From assembly GCA_934486615.1 (NCBI GenBank), contig CAKSQO010000005.1:62001-126000 (forward strand): a DNA stretch of 64,000 bases. Direction: 5' to 3'. Shown here in pieces: positions 17,355-26,806 of the stretch (positions are counted from its first letter, which is position 1; the number at the start of each line of letters is the position of its first letter). The position numbers and the translations under genes are program-made. The notes under the pieces were generated by a model, which was not told the origin of the DNA, made no database searches, and saw only the letters and a program-made list of their open reading frames with translations. Origin of the DNA: an uncultured Eubacteriales bacterium (lineage in GTDB: Bacteria > Bacillota > Clostridia > Oscillospirales > Acutalibacteraceae).

Positions 17355-17740
17355 TGCTCCGGCAACACATTACTGCACTGAAACTGCGGCGCACTGCCGC
17401 TGTCGAAAGCCTTTTAACCGACTGCGCCGGCAACACTTAACTGCACTGAAACTGTGGCGCGCTGCCGCTGCCGAAAGCCTTTTAACCGACTGCGCCGGCA
17501 ACACATTACTGCACTGAAACTGCGGCGCACTGCTGCTGCCGAAAGTCTTTTAACCGACTGCGCCGGCAACACATTACTGCACTGAAACCGCGGCGCACTG
17601 CCGCTGCCGAAAGCCTTTTAAACCGACTGCTCCGGCAACACTTAACTGCACTGAAGCGCGGCACACTGCCGCTGCCAAAAGCCTTTTAAACCGACTGCGC
17701 CGGCAACACTTAACTGCACCGAAGCGCGCAAGGCCAAACA
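17355..17740 (+). repeat. 68-bp tandem repeat array, six copies
   Basis: Copies begin (at GGCAACAC) at 17361, 17429, 17497, 17565, 17634 and 17702, so the period is 68, 68, 68, 69, 68; the sixth is incomplete. Each full copy runs GGCAACAC-(A/T)TAACTGCACTGAA-hairpin-CGAAAGCCTTTTAACCGACTGC. The hairpin is GCGGC-5 nt-GCCGC; single changes in copies 2 and 3 keep it pairable by G-U on the plus strand. The whole unit repeats with no unique spacers. The rest of the ppdK/carB gap (17741-17834) contains two AACAGCACCGCCG hairpin-like GC blocks (17738 and 17801) and no gene. Confidence 0.92.
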
Positions 17741-17834
17741 GCACCGCCGCGGGCGGGAAATATGCGCTTATTCAGCGGTGGTTACGCCGTGCAAACTTAT
17801 AACAGCACCGCCGCGCGGCGGCTTGCTCCGACAC

Positions 17835-17882
17835 AAAACAAAAGCAGGGCACTTCAGGCTCATAAAGCCCAAAGTGTCCTGC
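17835..17882 (-). terminator. Terminator of carAB
   Basis: On the minus strand GCAGGACACTT pairs with AAGTGCCCTGC with an inner GGC/GCC stem, followed by TTTTGTTTT. Confidence 0.85.
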
Positions 17883-17894
17883 TTGTTTATGCTT

Positions 17895-20800
17895 TTAAGC
17901 GTCGATGGTCGAAATGCCTATCGTTATCTCCTCAAGCACGTCGAGAAGCACCTTCACGGTGTCGAGCGAGGTGAAGATCGTGACATTATTCTCGCTTGCG
18001 CAGCGGCGAATTGCCACGCCGTCCTCGTAATGTATGCCCGAGAGAATGGCGCGCGTGTTGATGACGTAGCTGACGTAGCCCGCGCGGATAGACTCGAGGA
18101 TTTCGGTGCTGCCCTCGCTGAGCTTGCGCCTTAAACGAGTGCGTATGCCGTGCGCTTTGAGGAAGTCGGCCGTGCCGACAGTGGCCTCGATGTTGAAGCC
18201 CATATCGTAGAAACGCTTGACAAGCGGCAGCGCCTCCTCCTTGTCCTCGTCGGCGAGGGTTACGACGACCGTGCCGTAGTTTTGCAGCTTAATGCCCGAG
18301 GCGATGAGCGCCTTGTACATCGCGCGGTGGAGCTTGAAGTCGTAGCCGATAGCTTCGCCCGTGGACTTCATCTCGGGCGAGAGGTACGCGTCCATTCCGC
18401 CGAGCTTCGAAAACGAGAACGCGGGGGCCTTGACGTACCAGCGGCCGCGCTCGGTCGGGTACAGCTCGTTAATGCCCTGCTCGCGCAGGCTCTCGCCGAG
18501 GCACACCTTGGTCGCAATGTCGGCGAGCGAGTAGCCGGTCGCCTTTGAAAGGAACGGCACTGTACGCGACGAACGGGGGTTGACCTCGATGATAAAGACG
18601 TTGTCGTCCCTGTCGACGATGAACTGAATGTTGAACAGTCCCTTGATTCCGATGCCGAGTCCGAGCTTTTTGGCGTACTGGAGGATAGTGCCCTTGACCT
18701 TGTCGGAAATACTGAACGTCGGGTACACGCTTATAGAATCGCCCGAGTGGATACCCGTGCGCTCGACAAGCTCCATTATGCCCGGGACAAAGACGTTCTC
18801 GCCGTCGCAGATGGCGTCGATCTCGACCTCCTTGCCGCAGATGTACTTGTCGACGAGGACGGGCTTGTCAACGTCGATTTCAACGGCGGTCTTGAGGTAG
18901 TGGCGCAGCGTTTCCTCCTTTGCGACGATCTGCATCGCTCTGCCGCCGAGGACAAAGCTCGGGCGCACCAGCACGGGGTAGCCGATCTCGGCCGCGGCAC
19001 GCACGCCGTCCTCGATGTTGGTGACGGCCTGCCCCTTGGGCTGCGGAATGTCAAGGGAGATGAGCAGCTTCTCGAACGCGTCGCGGTTTTCGGCGCGCTC
19101 GATGGCCTCGCAGTCGGTGCCTATCAGCTTGACGCCGCGCTCCATGAGCGGCTCGGCGAGGTTTATCGCCGTCTGGCCGCCGAGGATGGCGATGACGCCC
19201 TCGGGCTGCTCGAGCTCGACGATGTTCATAACGTCCTCGATGCACAGCGGCTCGAAGTACAGCTTGTCCGAGCAGGTGTAGTCGGTCGAGACGGTCTCGG
19301 GGTTGTTGTTGATGATTATAGCCTCGAAGCCCGCTTCCTTTATCGTTTTGACCGCGTGGACGGTGGAGTAGTCGAACTCAACGCCCTGACCGATGCGTAT
19401 CGGTCCCGAGCCGAGCACGATGACTTTGCGGCGGTTGGAGACGACGGACTCGTTTTCGTCCTCATAGGTCGAGTAGAAGTAGGGCACATAGCTCTCAAAC
19501 TCCGACGCGCAGGTGTCGATCATCTTGTAAACGGGGAACACGGAGTGCTGCTTTCTGAGGTTATAGACCTCAAGCTCGCTCATATTCCACAGCCTGGCGA
19601 TCTCCTTGTCGGAGAAGCCTGCTTTCTTCGCCTTTTTCAGCTCGGCTGCGTCGCCCTTGGCGGCGATAAGCGCCTTTTCCTCGTTGATGATGTTGACCAT
19701 TTTGTCAATAAAGAAGCGGTCGATTTTGGTCTGCTCGCAGATTTTGTCGACGCTCACGCCGAGGCGCAGCAGGCGCGCGATGGCGTAAATGCGGTCGTCC
19801 GTGCCGATTTTGATGTACTGCATCAGCTCGTCCTCGCTCATGCTCTCGAACTTCTGCATGAACAGGTGAAACACGCCGATTTCGAGCGAGCGGACGGCTT
19901 TGAGCAGGCTTTCTTCAAAGGTGCGTCCGATGCTCATGACCTCGCCCGTCGCCTTCATCTGCGTGCCGAGCTTCTGGTTTGCGTCAGTGAATTTGTCGAA
20001 CGGGAAGCGCGGCATCTTCGTGACGATGTAGTCCAGCGCAGGCTCGAACGAGGCGGGGGTGTTGGCGAGCGGGATCTCGTCGAGGGTCATGCCGACGGCG
20101 ATCTTCGCCGAAACGCGCGCGATCGGGTAGCCGCTGGCCTTTGAAGCGAGCGCCGACGAGCGCGAAACGCGCGGGTTTACCTCTATAAGGTAGTATTTGA
20201 ATGAGTTGGGGTCGAGCGCGAACTGGACGTTGCAGCCGCCCTCGATTTTGAGCGCGCGGATAATTTTGAGCGCGCTGTCGCGGAGCATATGGTACTCCTT
20301 GTTCGTCAGCGTCTGTGACGGGCAGACGACTATCGAGTCGCCCGTGTGGATGCCGACGGGGTCGAGATTTTCCATATTGCAGACAGTTATTGCGGTGTCG
20401 TTGCTGTCGCGGATAACCTCGTACTCAATTTCCTTGTAGCCCTTGACGCTCTTCTCGATAAGCACCTGATGAACGGGTGAGAGCTTGAACGCGTTCGCGC
20501 CGATCTCGTTAAGCTCCTCCTCATTGTCGGCAAAGCCGCCGCCCGTGCCGCCGAGGGTGAACGCGGGGCGCAGCACGACAGGGTATCCGATGTGTTTGGC
20601 GGCCTCGCGCGCCTGCTCGAGCGAATAGGTTATCTCGCTCGGGATTACGGGCTCGCCGAGCGAAATGCACAGCTCCTTGAACAGCTCTCTGTCCTCGGCG
20701 CGCTCGATACTCTCGGAGCTTGTGCCGAGCAGCTCGACGCCGCACTCGCGCAGCACTCCCTTTTTCTCAAGCTGCATGGCGAGGTTGAGTCCGGTCTGAC

Positions 20801-21074
20801 CGCCGATGCCGGGAAGTATCGCGTCGGGGCGCTCGTGGCGGACGATTTTTGCGATATATTCGAGCGTCAGCGGCTCCATATAAATTTTATCGGCGACGGT
20901 CGTGTCGGTCATAATGGTCGCGGGGTTTGAGTTGCACAGCACGGTGTTGTAGCCCTCCTCGCGCAGCGCGAGGCAGGCCTGAGTGCCCGCGTAGTCGAAC
21001 TCGGCTGCCTGGCCGATGACGATAGGACCCGAGCCGATGACCATAATTTTCTTTAAATCGGTTCTCTTAGGCAT
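17895..21074 (-). CDS. carB: Carbamoyl-phosphate synthase large subunit
   Basis: 1059 residues from the ATG at 21074; the earlier ATG at 21098 lies deeper in carA and lacks a ribosome site, whereas GGAGGAG stands 6 bases before 21074. CarB makes carbamoyl phosphate from ammonia (channelled from CarA), bicarbonate and two ATP, feeding pyrimidine and arginine synthesis. Both ATP-grasp halves are present: half 1 starts [20 protein letters not shown], half 2 starts [20 protein letters not shown]. The MGS-like allosteric domain is at the end (about 935-1059). The start overlaps the carA stop by 8 nt, so the two are translationally coupled. Confidence 0.97.
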   Translation of the reverse strand: MPKRTDLKKIMVIGSGPIVIGQAAEFDYAGTQACLALREEGYNTVLCNSNPATIMTDTTVADKIYMEPLTLEYIAKIVRHERPDAILPGIGGQTGLNLAMQLEKKGVLRECGVELLGTSSESIERAEDRELFKELCISLGEPVIPSEITYSLEQAREAAKHIGYPVVLRPAFTLGGTGGGFADNEEELNEIGANAFKLSPVHQVLIEKSVKGYKEIEYEVIRDSNDTAITVCNMENLDPVGIHTGDSIVVCPSQTLTNKEYHMLRDSALKIIRALKIEGGCNVQFALDPNSFKYYLIEVNPRVSRSSALASKASGYPIARVSAKIAVGMTLDEIPLANTPASFEPALDYIVTKMPRFPFDKFTDANQKLGTQMKATGEVMSIGRTFEESLLKAVRSLEIGVFHLFMQKFESMSEDELMQYIKIGTDDRIYAIARLLRLGVSVDKICEQTKIDRFFIDKMVNIINEEKALIAAKGDAAELKKAKKAGFSDKEIARLWNMSELEVYNLRKQHSVFPVYKMIDTCASEFESYVPYFYSTYEDENESVVSNRRKVIVLGSGPIRIGQGVEFDYSTVHAVKTIKEAGFEAIIINNNPETVSTDYTCSDKLYFEPLCIEDVMNIVELEQPEGVIAILGGQTAINLAEPLMERGVKLIGTDCEAIERAENRDAFEKLLISLDIPQPKGQAVTNIEDGVRAAAEIGYPVLVRPSFVLGGRAMQIVAKEETLRHYLKTAVEIDVDKPVLVDKYICGKEVEIDAICDGENVFVPGIMELVERTGIHSGDSISVYPTFSISDKVKGTILQYAKKLGLGIGIKGLFNIQFIVDRDDNVFIIEVNPRSSRTVPFLSKATGYSLADIATKVCLGESLREQGINELYPTERGRWYVKAPAFSFSKLGGMDAYLSPEMKSTGEAIGYDFKLHRAMYKALIASGIKLQNYGTVVVTLADEDKEEALPLVKRFYDMGFNIEATVGTADFLKAHGIRTRLRRKLSEGSTEILESIRAGYVSYVINTRAILSGIHYEDGVAIRRCASENNVTIFTSLDTVKVLLDVLEEITIGISTIDA

Positions 21075-22152
21075 TTTTGTTCTCCTCCATACGCTCAAGG
21101 AAGCGGTCGAAAAGGTAGGCGCTGTCCTGCGGGCCGGGGGCGCTTTCCGGGTGGTACTGGACGCTGAAAACGCTGTCGCTTTCGCTTTCGACGCCCTCGA
21201 CGGTCTTGTCGAGGATATTCATATGGGTCACGCGCAGGCCGGTGCCATCAAGGCTTTTCTCATCGACGGCGAAGGAGTGGTTCTGCGAGGTTATCTCGAT
21301 TTTGCCCGTCGCAAGGTTTTTAACAGGGTGGTTGCCGCCGCGGTGGCCGAACTTCAGCTTGTAGGTTTTCGCACCGTAGGCGAGCGAGATCATCTGGTGG
21401 CCAAGGCAGATGCCGAAGATCGGGTATTTGCCGATAAGCCCGCGCACGGTGGCGACGGTCTCGGGAACGTCGGTCGGGTCGCCCGGGCCGTTTGAGAGGA
21501 AAATTCCGTCGGGCGAAAGACGCTCGATGTCCTCGACTGCAGCGTTGTACGGTACGGCCGTGACGGAGCAGCCCCTCTTGTTGAGCGAGCGGACGATGTT
21601 CAGCTTCATTCCGCAGTCTATGGCGACGACGTTGAAGCGCGCGTTGTCGACGTGATAGAAGCGCACTTGCTTCGGGCTGACGCGGCTGACTGCGTCTTTT
21701 GGCGGGGTGTAGCCGCGCAGCTTTGCAAGGCCCGCTTCGGTGTCGGTGTCCGCGTCGGTGATGAGCACGTTCATCGAGCCGCAGTCGCGAATGTGGCGCA
21801 CGAGCTTGCGCGTGTCGATGTCGGTCACACCCGGAATGTCCCACTGCTCCATAAGCTGCGAGAGCGACTCCTTGCTGCGCCAGTTCGACGGCAGGTCGTT
21901 ATAGTCGCGCACGATAAGCCCGCCGCAGGTGAGCGTCTCGCGCTCAAAATCGTCGGCGGCAATGCCGTAGTTGCCGATAAGCGGGTAGGCCATAACGACG
22001 GCCTGATAGGTATAGGACGGGTCGGAGAGTATCTCCTGATAGCCGACGGGGGAAGTGTTGAACACTATTTCGCATATCGTCTCCTTGCGCGAGCCGAAGC
22101 CGCGGCCGAGATAGACGCTGCCGTCCTCCAGAATCAGTTTTCTGTCATACAT
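21067..22152 (-). CDS. carA: Carbamoyl-phosphate synthase small subunit
   Basis: 361 residues from the ATG at 22152 ([11 protein letters not shown]), the family's normal start. The open frame continues 90 codons upstream but through the 78-bp direct repeats, which read as non-coding. CarA hydrolyses glutamine and passes ammonia to CarB. The class-I amidotransferase triad is intact: Cys in [16 protein letters not shown] and the later [20 protein letters not shown] and SVQYHPE motifs. The ribosome site is weak (AAGGTG). carAB forms an operon; no PyrR-type attenuator or pyrimidine-repressor site is recognisable in the leader. Confidence 0.96.
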   Translation of the reverse strand: MYDRKLILEDGSVYLGRGFGSRKETICEIVFNTSPVGYQEILSDPSYTYQAVVMAYPLIGNYGIAADDFERETLTCGGLIVRDYNDLPSNWRSKESLSQLMEQWDIPGVTDIDTRKLVRHIRDCGSMNVLITDADTDTEAGLAKLRGYTPPKDAVSRVSPKQVRFYHVDNARFNVVAIDCGMKLNIVRSLNKRGCSVTAVPYNAAVEDIERLSPDGIFLSNGPGDPTDVPETVATVRGLIGKYPIFGICLGHQMISLAYGAKTYKLKFGHRGGNHPVKNLATGKIEITSQNHSFAVDEKSLDGTGLRVTHMNILDKTVEGVESESDSVFSVQYHPESAPGPQDSAYLFDRFLERMEENKNA

Positions 22153-22326
22153 TCGTTCTTGAACACCTTGCCTTTTGCATTTATGCCTTGAGAGGTTGAA
22201 AGTTTTGTATATATCCGTCGGGAAAAGCCCGATTGACAGCTGCTTTGTGAGCGATAGGGCGCTTTGACTTTCGGCGCGTAAAGAGGTGGGTAAAACGCGC
22301 AGAAAGCGCTTGGAGCGCACAGCGGC

Positions 22327-22480
22327 GAAATTTAAGCGCAGCACCGCCGAGGGCGTGCGGGAAAAGATACCGGGACTGCGGGAATTCGGCGCTGCGGACT
22401 GCGGGAAATTTAAGCGCAGCACCGTCGAGGGCGTGCGGGAAAAGATACCGGGGCTGCGGGAATTCGGCGCTGCGGGCGCA
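22327..22480. repeat. Direct duplication of a 78-bp unit
   Basis: The block starting GAAATTTAAGCGCAGCACCG at 22327 recurs at 22405 with a handful of substitutions. Both copies continue through AAAAGATACCGGG and GGAATTCGGCGCTGCGG. A third partial AAATTTAAGCGCAG is found at about 22547. Confidence 0.9.
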
Positions 22481-22641
22481 GGAAATCACCGCCGAAAGCG
22501 GCGGCACCCGGTTGCCCTTAAAACGCCCGAAAAGCTCTGCACGCAAAAATTTAAGCGCAGAGCTGTTTCATATTCGGTGTTTTGTTGTTGAAAATGTGCG
22601 GCCTTTGCATAAAAGACCTCCGCCTTTCGGCTTGATTCCGC

Positions 22642-22679
22642 TTTTCGCCGCGCAGAATGTTCCGCGTGCGCGGCGAAAA
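22642..22679. repeat. Perfect 13-bp inverted repeat downstream of amtB
   Basis: TTTTCGCCGCGCA (22642-22654) and TGCGCGGCGAAAA (22667-22679) around 12 bases. The T-run is on the 5' side of either strand, so it is not a canonical intrinsic terminator; a 3'-end stabiliser or protein-binding site is possible. Confidence 0.75.
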
Positions 22680-22693
22680 GCAGTCATATGATG

Positions 22694-24448
22694 TTATTCG
22701 ACGTCCTGAAGCGCGTCGTAGCCTTCTTCGCCCGTGCGCACTTTGACGACGTTTTCAACGTCGTAGACAAAGATCTTGCCGTCGCCGATGTGGCCGGTGT
22801 AGAGCACGCGCTTGGCAGTCTCGATCACCTTGGAGACAGGCACCTTGCTGACGACGATGTCGACCTGAATCTTAGGCAGCAGGTTCGCTTCGATCGGAAC
22901 GCCGCGGTAATACTCGGGCTGACCCTTCTGGACGCCGCAGCCGAGGACGTGCGACACGGTCATACCCGTGATGCCGATGCCCATCATTGCGTTCTTGAGC
23001 GACTCAAGGCGCGACTCCTTGCAGACGACCTCGATCTTGGTCAGCTTCGGCGTGCCGTCGTCGAAGGTCGGAACCTTCTTGACCGGAACGGCTTCGGCAA
23101 CGGGAGCGTCGCCGCTTACCTCGAGCGCGCCCTCAAATTCGGTGCTGTAGTCGAGGCTTTCGACCGCGGGTACGAAGTCGGCATAGGCGCTCGGCAGACC
23201 GTGCTCGGTGCTGTCAAGACCCTTGATCTCCTCTTCGGCGCTGACGCGCAGGCCGACGGTCTTTTTGATAATGAAGAACGACAGGGTCATCATAACCGCC
23301 GTCCAGGCGAGGACGGAGACGATGCCGAGCAGCTGTACGCCGAGCAGGCGGGCGTTGCCCGTGTAGAACAGACCCTCAAGCCCTGCGGGAGCGTCGGGGT
23401 TAGCCAGCAGGCCGACCGCAACAGTACCCCAAACGCCGTTTGCAAAGTGGACGCCGACAGCGCCGACAGGGTCGTCAATGTGCAGCTTGAGGTCGAGGAA
23501 CTCGACGACAACTACAACGAGTATGCCCGAGACAACGCCGACGACGACTGAGCCGAGCGCATCAAGCGCGTCGCAGCCTGCGGTGATGCCGACCAGACCT
23601 GCAAGGCAGGCGTTAAGGCACATGGAAACGTCGGGCTTGCCGTTCTTAATCCAAGTATACACCATTGTGGTGCAGGTTGCAACAGCAGGAGCGATGGTTG
23701 TGGTAAGAAAAATTGAAGCAAGCGAGGTCTTATCCCATGCGGCGGCACCGTTGAAGCCGTACCAGCCGAACCAGAGAATGAACGCGCCCAGCGCGCCGAG
23801 CGGAATGGAGTGACCCGGGATAGCATTGACCTTGGTGACCTTGCCCGCAGCGTTCTTTACATACTTGCCCAGGCGCGGGCCGACCATGATGGCGCCGATG
23901 AGAGCGGTGATACCGCCGACGGAGTGAATCGCGGCGGAGCCTGCGAAATCGTGGAAACCGAGCTTTGCAAGCCAGCCGTTGGAGTTCCAGATCCAGCCCG
24001 CCTCAACGGGATAAACAAACAGCGAGATAACGCCCGAATAGATGCAGTAGGAGATGAACTTCGTTCTCTCTGCCATAGAGCCCGAAACGATGGTCGCTGC
24101 AGTTGCGCAGAACACGAGGTTGAACACAAACAGCGAAGCGTTCTCTTTGATAAACGTACCGAAATCGGTGAAAATGTTCAGGTTCGGCACACCGATGATA
24201 CCGAATATGTAGTCCTCGGACATCATAATGCTGAAGCCGAGCAGGATGAATACTACCGTGCCGATACAGAAGTCCATAAGGTTCTTCATTATAATGTTAC
24301 CGGCATTCTTGGCTCTTGTGAAGCCCGTCTCGACCATTGCAAAGCCCGCCTGCATGAAGAAAACGAGCGCGGCGCCTATCAGGTACCATATTGCGTAAAC
24401 GTCGGACGTGACAGCTTCGGATATGAATTTTGCGATTTGATCTGTCAT
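22694..24448 (-). CDS. Ammonium transporter fused to a PII signalling domain
   Basis: 584 residues from the ATG at 24448 (AGAGGTGGG ribosome site; a GTG nine bases upstream overlaps that site). Residues 1-about 430 are an AmtB channel with about 11 TM helices, GFAMVETGFTRAKNAGNI near the start, and pore His residues in HSVGGITALIGAI and in GVHFANGVWGT. After a linker of about 35 residues, residues 469-584 are a complete PII/GlnK domain: T-loop GCGVQKGQPEYYRG with the Tyr equivalent to the GlnB/GlnK modification site, and the ATP-site block GDGKIFVYDVENVVKVRTGE. PII normally binds and blocks AmtB as a separate protein; here the brake is covalently attached. It lies 71 bp downstream of glnN, same strand. 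Confidence 0.95.
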   Translation of the reverse strand: MTDQIAKFISEAVTSDVYAIWYLIGAALVFFMQAGFAMVETGFTRAKNAGNIIMKNLMDFCIGTVVFILLGFSIMMSEDYIFGIIGVPNLNIFTDFGTFIKENASLFVFNLVFCATAATIVSGSMAERTKFISYCIYSGVISLFVYPVEAGWIWNSNGWLAKLGFHDFAGSAAIHSVGGITALIGAIMVGPRLGKYVKNAAGKVTKVNAIPGHSIPLGALGAFILWFGWYGFNGAAAWDKTSLASIFLTTTIAPAVATCTTMVYTWIKNGKPDVSMCLNACLAGLVGITAGCDALDALGSVVVGVVSGILVVVVVEFLDLKLHIDDPVGAVGVHFANGVWGTVAVGLLANPDAPAGLEGLFYTGNARLLGVQLLGIVSVLAWTAVMMTLSFFIIKKTVGLRVSAEEEIKGLDSTEHGLPSAYADFVPAVESLDYSTEFEGALEVSGDAPVAEAVPVKKVPTFDDGTPKLTKIEVVCKESRLESLKNAMMGIGITGMTVSHVLGCGVQKGQPEYYRGVPIEANLLPKIQVDIVVSKVPVSKVIETAKRVLYTGHIGDGKIFVYDVENVVKVRTGEEGYDALQDVE

Positions 24449-24472
24449 TTTACCCACCTCTTTATAAATTTA

Positions 24473-24504
24473 TCCCGCCCGCGAGCCTTGACCCGAGGGC
24501 GGGA
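24473..24504 (-). promoter_or_regulatory. Stable hairpin in the glnN-amtB spacer
   Basis: TCCCGCCC (minus, 24504-24497) pairs with GGGCGGGA (24480-24473). No U-tract follows, so it is more likely an mRNA-processing or stability element that sets the glnN:amtB ratio than a terminator. Confidence 0.5.
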
Positions 24505-24519
24505 CGAAAGCAAAAACTA

Positions 24520-26616
24520 TTATCTTACGCCGAAGAGCAGCTCACCGTAAGTCGGGAACGGCCAGTAGCTTTCGGCAGTGGACATCTCGGCCTCGTCGCA
24601 GGCAAGGCGCAGCTCGCTCATTCTGACGAGCACGGTGTCGCGGATTGCGGCGCTCTTGGCGACGACGTCGTCATAAGCGTGCAGCTGAGCGACCGCCGCG
24701 CCGAGCGCGTCGATACCGTCGGAGATACGGTCGGCGAGGGTCGAGAGCTTCTTGACCAGCTTCTTCTCATACGCGCAGGTCAGACCCTCGTCGACGGCCC
24801 TCTTTGCAGCGGCGGTCTCGGCGACCTTGGCGGCGTAGGCCTCGACGGCGGGGAGGATCTGCTTCTCGGCCATATCGAGCATGGTGTTGGCTTCGATGGT
24901 CACGGTCTTGCAGTAGTTGTCAAGCAGGATCTCGCAGCGCGAATTGATCTCGGCTTCGCTGAACACCTTCTGATCGGTGAGCATATCGACGTTCTTCTTG
25001 TCAAGCAGGTGCGGAATGCAGTCGGCCGTGGTGCGGTAGTTGAGCAGGCCGCGCTTCTCGGTCGCTTCCGCGATCCAGCTGTCGTCGTAGCCGTTGCCGT
25101 TGAAGATGATGCGGCGGTGATCCTTAATGGTCTTCTTGATCATATCGTGCAGCGCGCCCTCGAAGTCCTCGGCGCCCTCAAGACGGTCGGCGTAGATCTT
25201 CAGACTCTCGGCGACTGCGGCGTTGAGCATGATGTTGGCGCATGCGATGCTGTTGGACGAGCCGAGCATACGGAACTCGAACTTGTTGCCCGTGAACGCG
25301 AACGGCGAGGTGCGGTTGCGGTCGGTGGTGTCCTTGGTGAACTTCGGCAGCACGTCGACGCCGAGCTTGAGGCTCGTTTTCTTAGTGCCTGCGTACGGCT
25401 CGTCTTTCTCGATTGCTTCGAGGATAGCGTCAAGCTCGTCGCCGAGGAAGATGGAAACGACTGCCGGCGGCGCTTCATTTGCACCCAGACGGTGATCGTT
25501 GCCCGCGGTGGCGACCGAAATTCTCAGCAGATCCTGGTAGTCGTCGACGGCCTTGATGACCGCGCAGAGGAACAGCAGGAACTGGGCGTTTTCGCTCGGA
25601 GTCTCGCCGGGTGAGAGAAGGTTTACGCCCGTGTCGGTCGCGATAGACCAGTTGTTGTGCTTGCCGCTGCCGTTTACGCCCGCGAACGGCTTCTCATGCA
25701 GCAGGCAGACAAGACCGTGGCGGAGCGCAACCTTCTGCATAATTTCCATCGTAAGCTGGTTGTGGTCGGTCGCGACGTTGGTGGTCGAATATATAGGCGC
25801 CAGCTCGTGCTGAGCGGGTGCGACCTCGTTATGCTCGGTCTTGGCGAGGATTCCGAGCTTCCACAGCTCGTTGTTCAGATCCTCCATGTAAGCGGCGACC
25901 CTCGGCTTGATAACGCCGAAGTAGTGGTCGTCCATCTCCTGACCCTTGGGCGGCTTCGCTCCGAAAAGGGTGCGGCCGGTGAAGATGAGGTCCTTCCTCT
26001 TTTCATACATCGCCTTGTCGACGAGGAAGTACTCCTGCTCGGGTCCTACCGAGGTGGTGACGTGCTTTACATCGTCGTTGCCGAACAGCTTGAGCACGCG
26101 CAGTGCCTGGTGGTTGAGCGCCTCCATGGAGCGCAGCAGGGGGGTCTTCTTATCGAGCGCGTCGCCCGTGTAGGAGCAGAACGCCGTCGGAATACAGAGG
26201 GTCTTGCCCTTGATGAACGCGTAGGAGGTCGGGTCCCACGCGGTGTATCCGCGCGCCTCAAAGGTGGCTCTCAGGCCGCCCGAGGGGAAGCTCGACGCGT
26301 CAGGCTCGCCCTTGATAAGCTCCTTGCCCGAGAATTCCATAATAACGCCGCCGTCTGGCGAGGGGGAGATGAAGCTGTCGTGCTTCTCTGCGGTCACGCC
26401 CGTGAGCGGCTGGAACCAGTGGGTGAAATGGGTCGCGCCCTTTGCGACCGCCCAGTCTCTCATCGCGGCCGCGACGGCGTTGGCGACGCTCAGGTCGAGC
26501 TTTGCGCCCTCGTCGATAGTCTTGCGCAGCGACTGATAAACGTCGGAGGTCAGGGTGGCCTTCATGACTCTGTCGTCAAATACAAGCTCGCCAAACAGTT
26601 CGGGTACGTTTTCCAT
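24520..26616 (-). CDS. glnN: Glutamine synthetase, type III
   Basis: 698 residues, the size of GSIII dodecamers (about 700-730) and much longer than GSI. It makes glutamine from glutamate, ammonia and ATP. GSIII features seen: FGELVFDDRVMKATL at the N-terminus, FTHWFQPLTGVTAEKHDSF, GPEQEYFLVDKAMYEKRKDL, KHNNWSIATDTGVNLL (the catalytic ammonium/glutamate site), and a helical C-terminal domain ending WPFPTYGELLFG. It is first gene of a glnN-amtB unit. Its about 185-nt leader contains two attenuator-like structures (described separately), so expression is probably set by antitermination. RBS GGAGAG. Confidence 0.96.
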   Translation of the reverse strand: MENVPELFGELVFDDRVMKATLTSDVYQSLRKTIDEGAKLDLSVANAVAAAMRDWAVAKGATHFTHWFQPLTGVTAEKHDSFISPSPDGGVIMEFSGKELIKGEPDASSFPSGGLRATFEARGYTAWDPTSYAFIKGKTLCIPTAFCSYTGDALDKKTPLLRSMEALNHQALRVLKLFGNDDVKHVTTSVGPEQEYFLVDKAMYEKRKDLIFTGRTLFGAKPPKGQEMDDHYFGVIKPRVAAYMEDLNNELWKLGILAKTEHNEVAPAQHELAPIYSTTNVATDHNQLTMEIMQKVALRHGLVCLLHEKPFAGVNGSGKHNNWSIATDTGVNLLSPGETPSENAQFLLFLCAVIKAVDDYQDLLRISVATAGNDHRLGANEAPPAVVSIFLGDELDAILEAIEKDEPYAGTKKTSLKLGVDVLPKFTKDTTDRNRTSPFAFTGNKFEFRMLGSSNSIACANIMLNAAVAESLKIYADRLEGAEDFEGALHDMIKKTIKDHRRIIFNGNGYDDSWIAEATEKRGLLNYRTTADCIPHLLDKKNVDMLTDQKVFSEAEINSRCEILLDNYCKTVTIEANTMLDMAEKQILPAVEAYAAKVAETAAAKRAVDEGLTCAYEKKLVKKLSTLADRISDGIDALGAAVAQLHAYDDVVAKSAAIRDTVLVRMSELRLACDEAEMSTAESYWPFPTYGELLFGVR

Positions 26617-26640
26617 AGTATAACTCTCCTTTTTTCGGAT

Positions 26641-26696
26641 AAAAGAAAAGGCGCCGATCAGCCCCGGATAAGGGGTGAAAGACGCCGTTGCCTTTT
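26641..26696 (-). promoter_or_regulatory. Proximal attenuator in the glnN leader (ANTAR-type hairpin plus terminator)
   Basis: Minus strand. Hairpin P1b (26696-26677): AAAGGC/GTCTTT stem with hexaloop AACGGC (A at 1, G at 4). It is followed by CACCCC-TTATCC-GGGGCTG (26677-26659), whose loop lacks the A1/G4 pair. A competing terminator pairs GGCGTC (26686-26681) with GGCGCC (26655-26650) around the CCCC/GGGG stem and is followed by TTTTCTTTT (26649-26641). Terminator formation takes the 3' arm of P1b. Confidence 0.7.
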
Positions 26697-26748
26697 CTCC
26701 GTGTTTTATTATTTACAGTGCGGCCGCGCTTAAAAAGCGAAGCCTTAT

Positions 26749-26797
26749 AAAGAAAAAGCGCCTTTGAGCCTCATTGCTCAAAGACGTCATTGCCTTT
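26749..26797 (-). promoter_or_regulatory. Distal attenuator in the glnN leader: canonical two-hairpin ANTAR target with terminator
   Basis: Minus strand, beginning at the predicted transcription start. P1 (26797-26780): AAAGGC/GTCTTT stem, hexaloop AATGAC. P2 (26783-26762): CTTTGAGC/GCTCAAAG stem, hexaloop AATGAG. Both loops have A1 and G4, the hallmark of ANTAR RNA-binding sites. P1 and P2 share bases 26780-26783. The competing terminator CGTCTTTGAGC/GCTCAAAGGCG (11 bp, one G-U), followed by CTTTTTCTTT, consumes the 3' arm of P1. This matches the published ANTAR antitermination mechanism. Confidence 0.85.
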
Positions 26798-26806
26798 ATG
26801 CTGCAT

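Larger units (their letters stand above)
22153..22693. other. carA leader / amtB downstream spacer
   Basis: 541 bp without a convincing gene. From left: a small CGGGC/GCCCG-like hairpin near 22228 in the carA leader, a duplicated 78-bp block (22321-22480), a GC-rich hairpin (CCGCCG...CGGCGG, about 22490-22505), and a perfect 13-bp inverted repeat at 22642-22679. An open frame at 22286-22591 merely translates the repeats. Confidence 0.6.

Noticed and set aside
17355..17740. CRISPR array
   Set aside because: The entire 68-bp unit is repeated; there are no unique spacers and no cas genes.
22286..22591. Possible small protein made of two 26-residue repeats upstream of carA
   Set aside because: The repeat is a 78-bp DNA duplication readable on both strands; no ribosome site and no recognisable domain.
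24457..24457. GTG start three codons upstream for the AmtB-PII fusion
   Set aside because: It overlaps the AGAGGTGGG ribosome site that serves the ATG at 24448.
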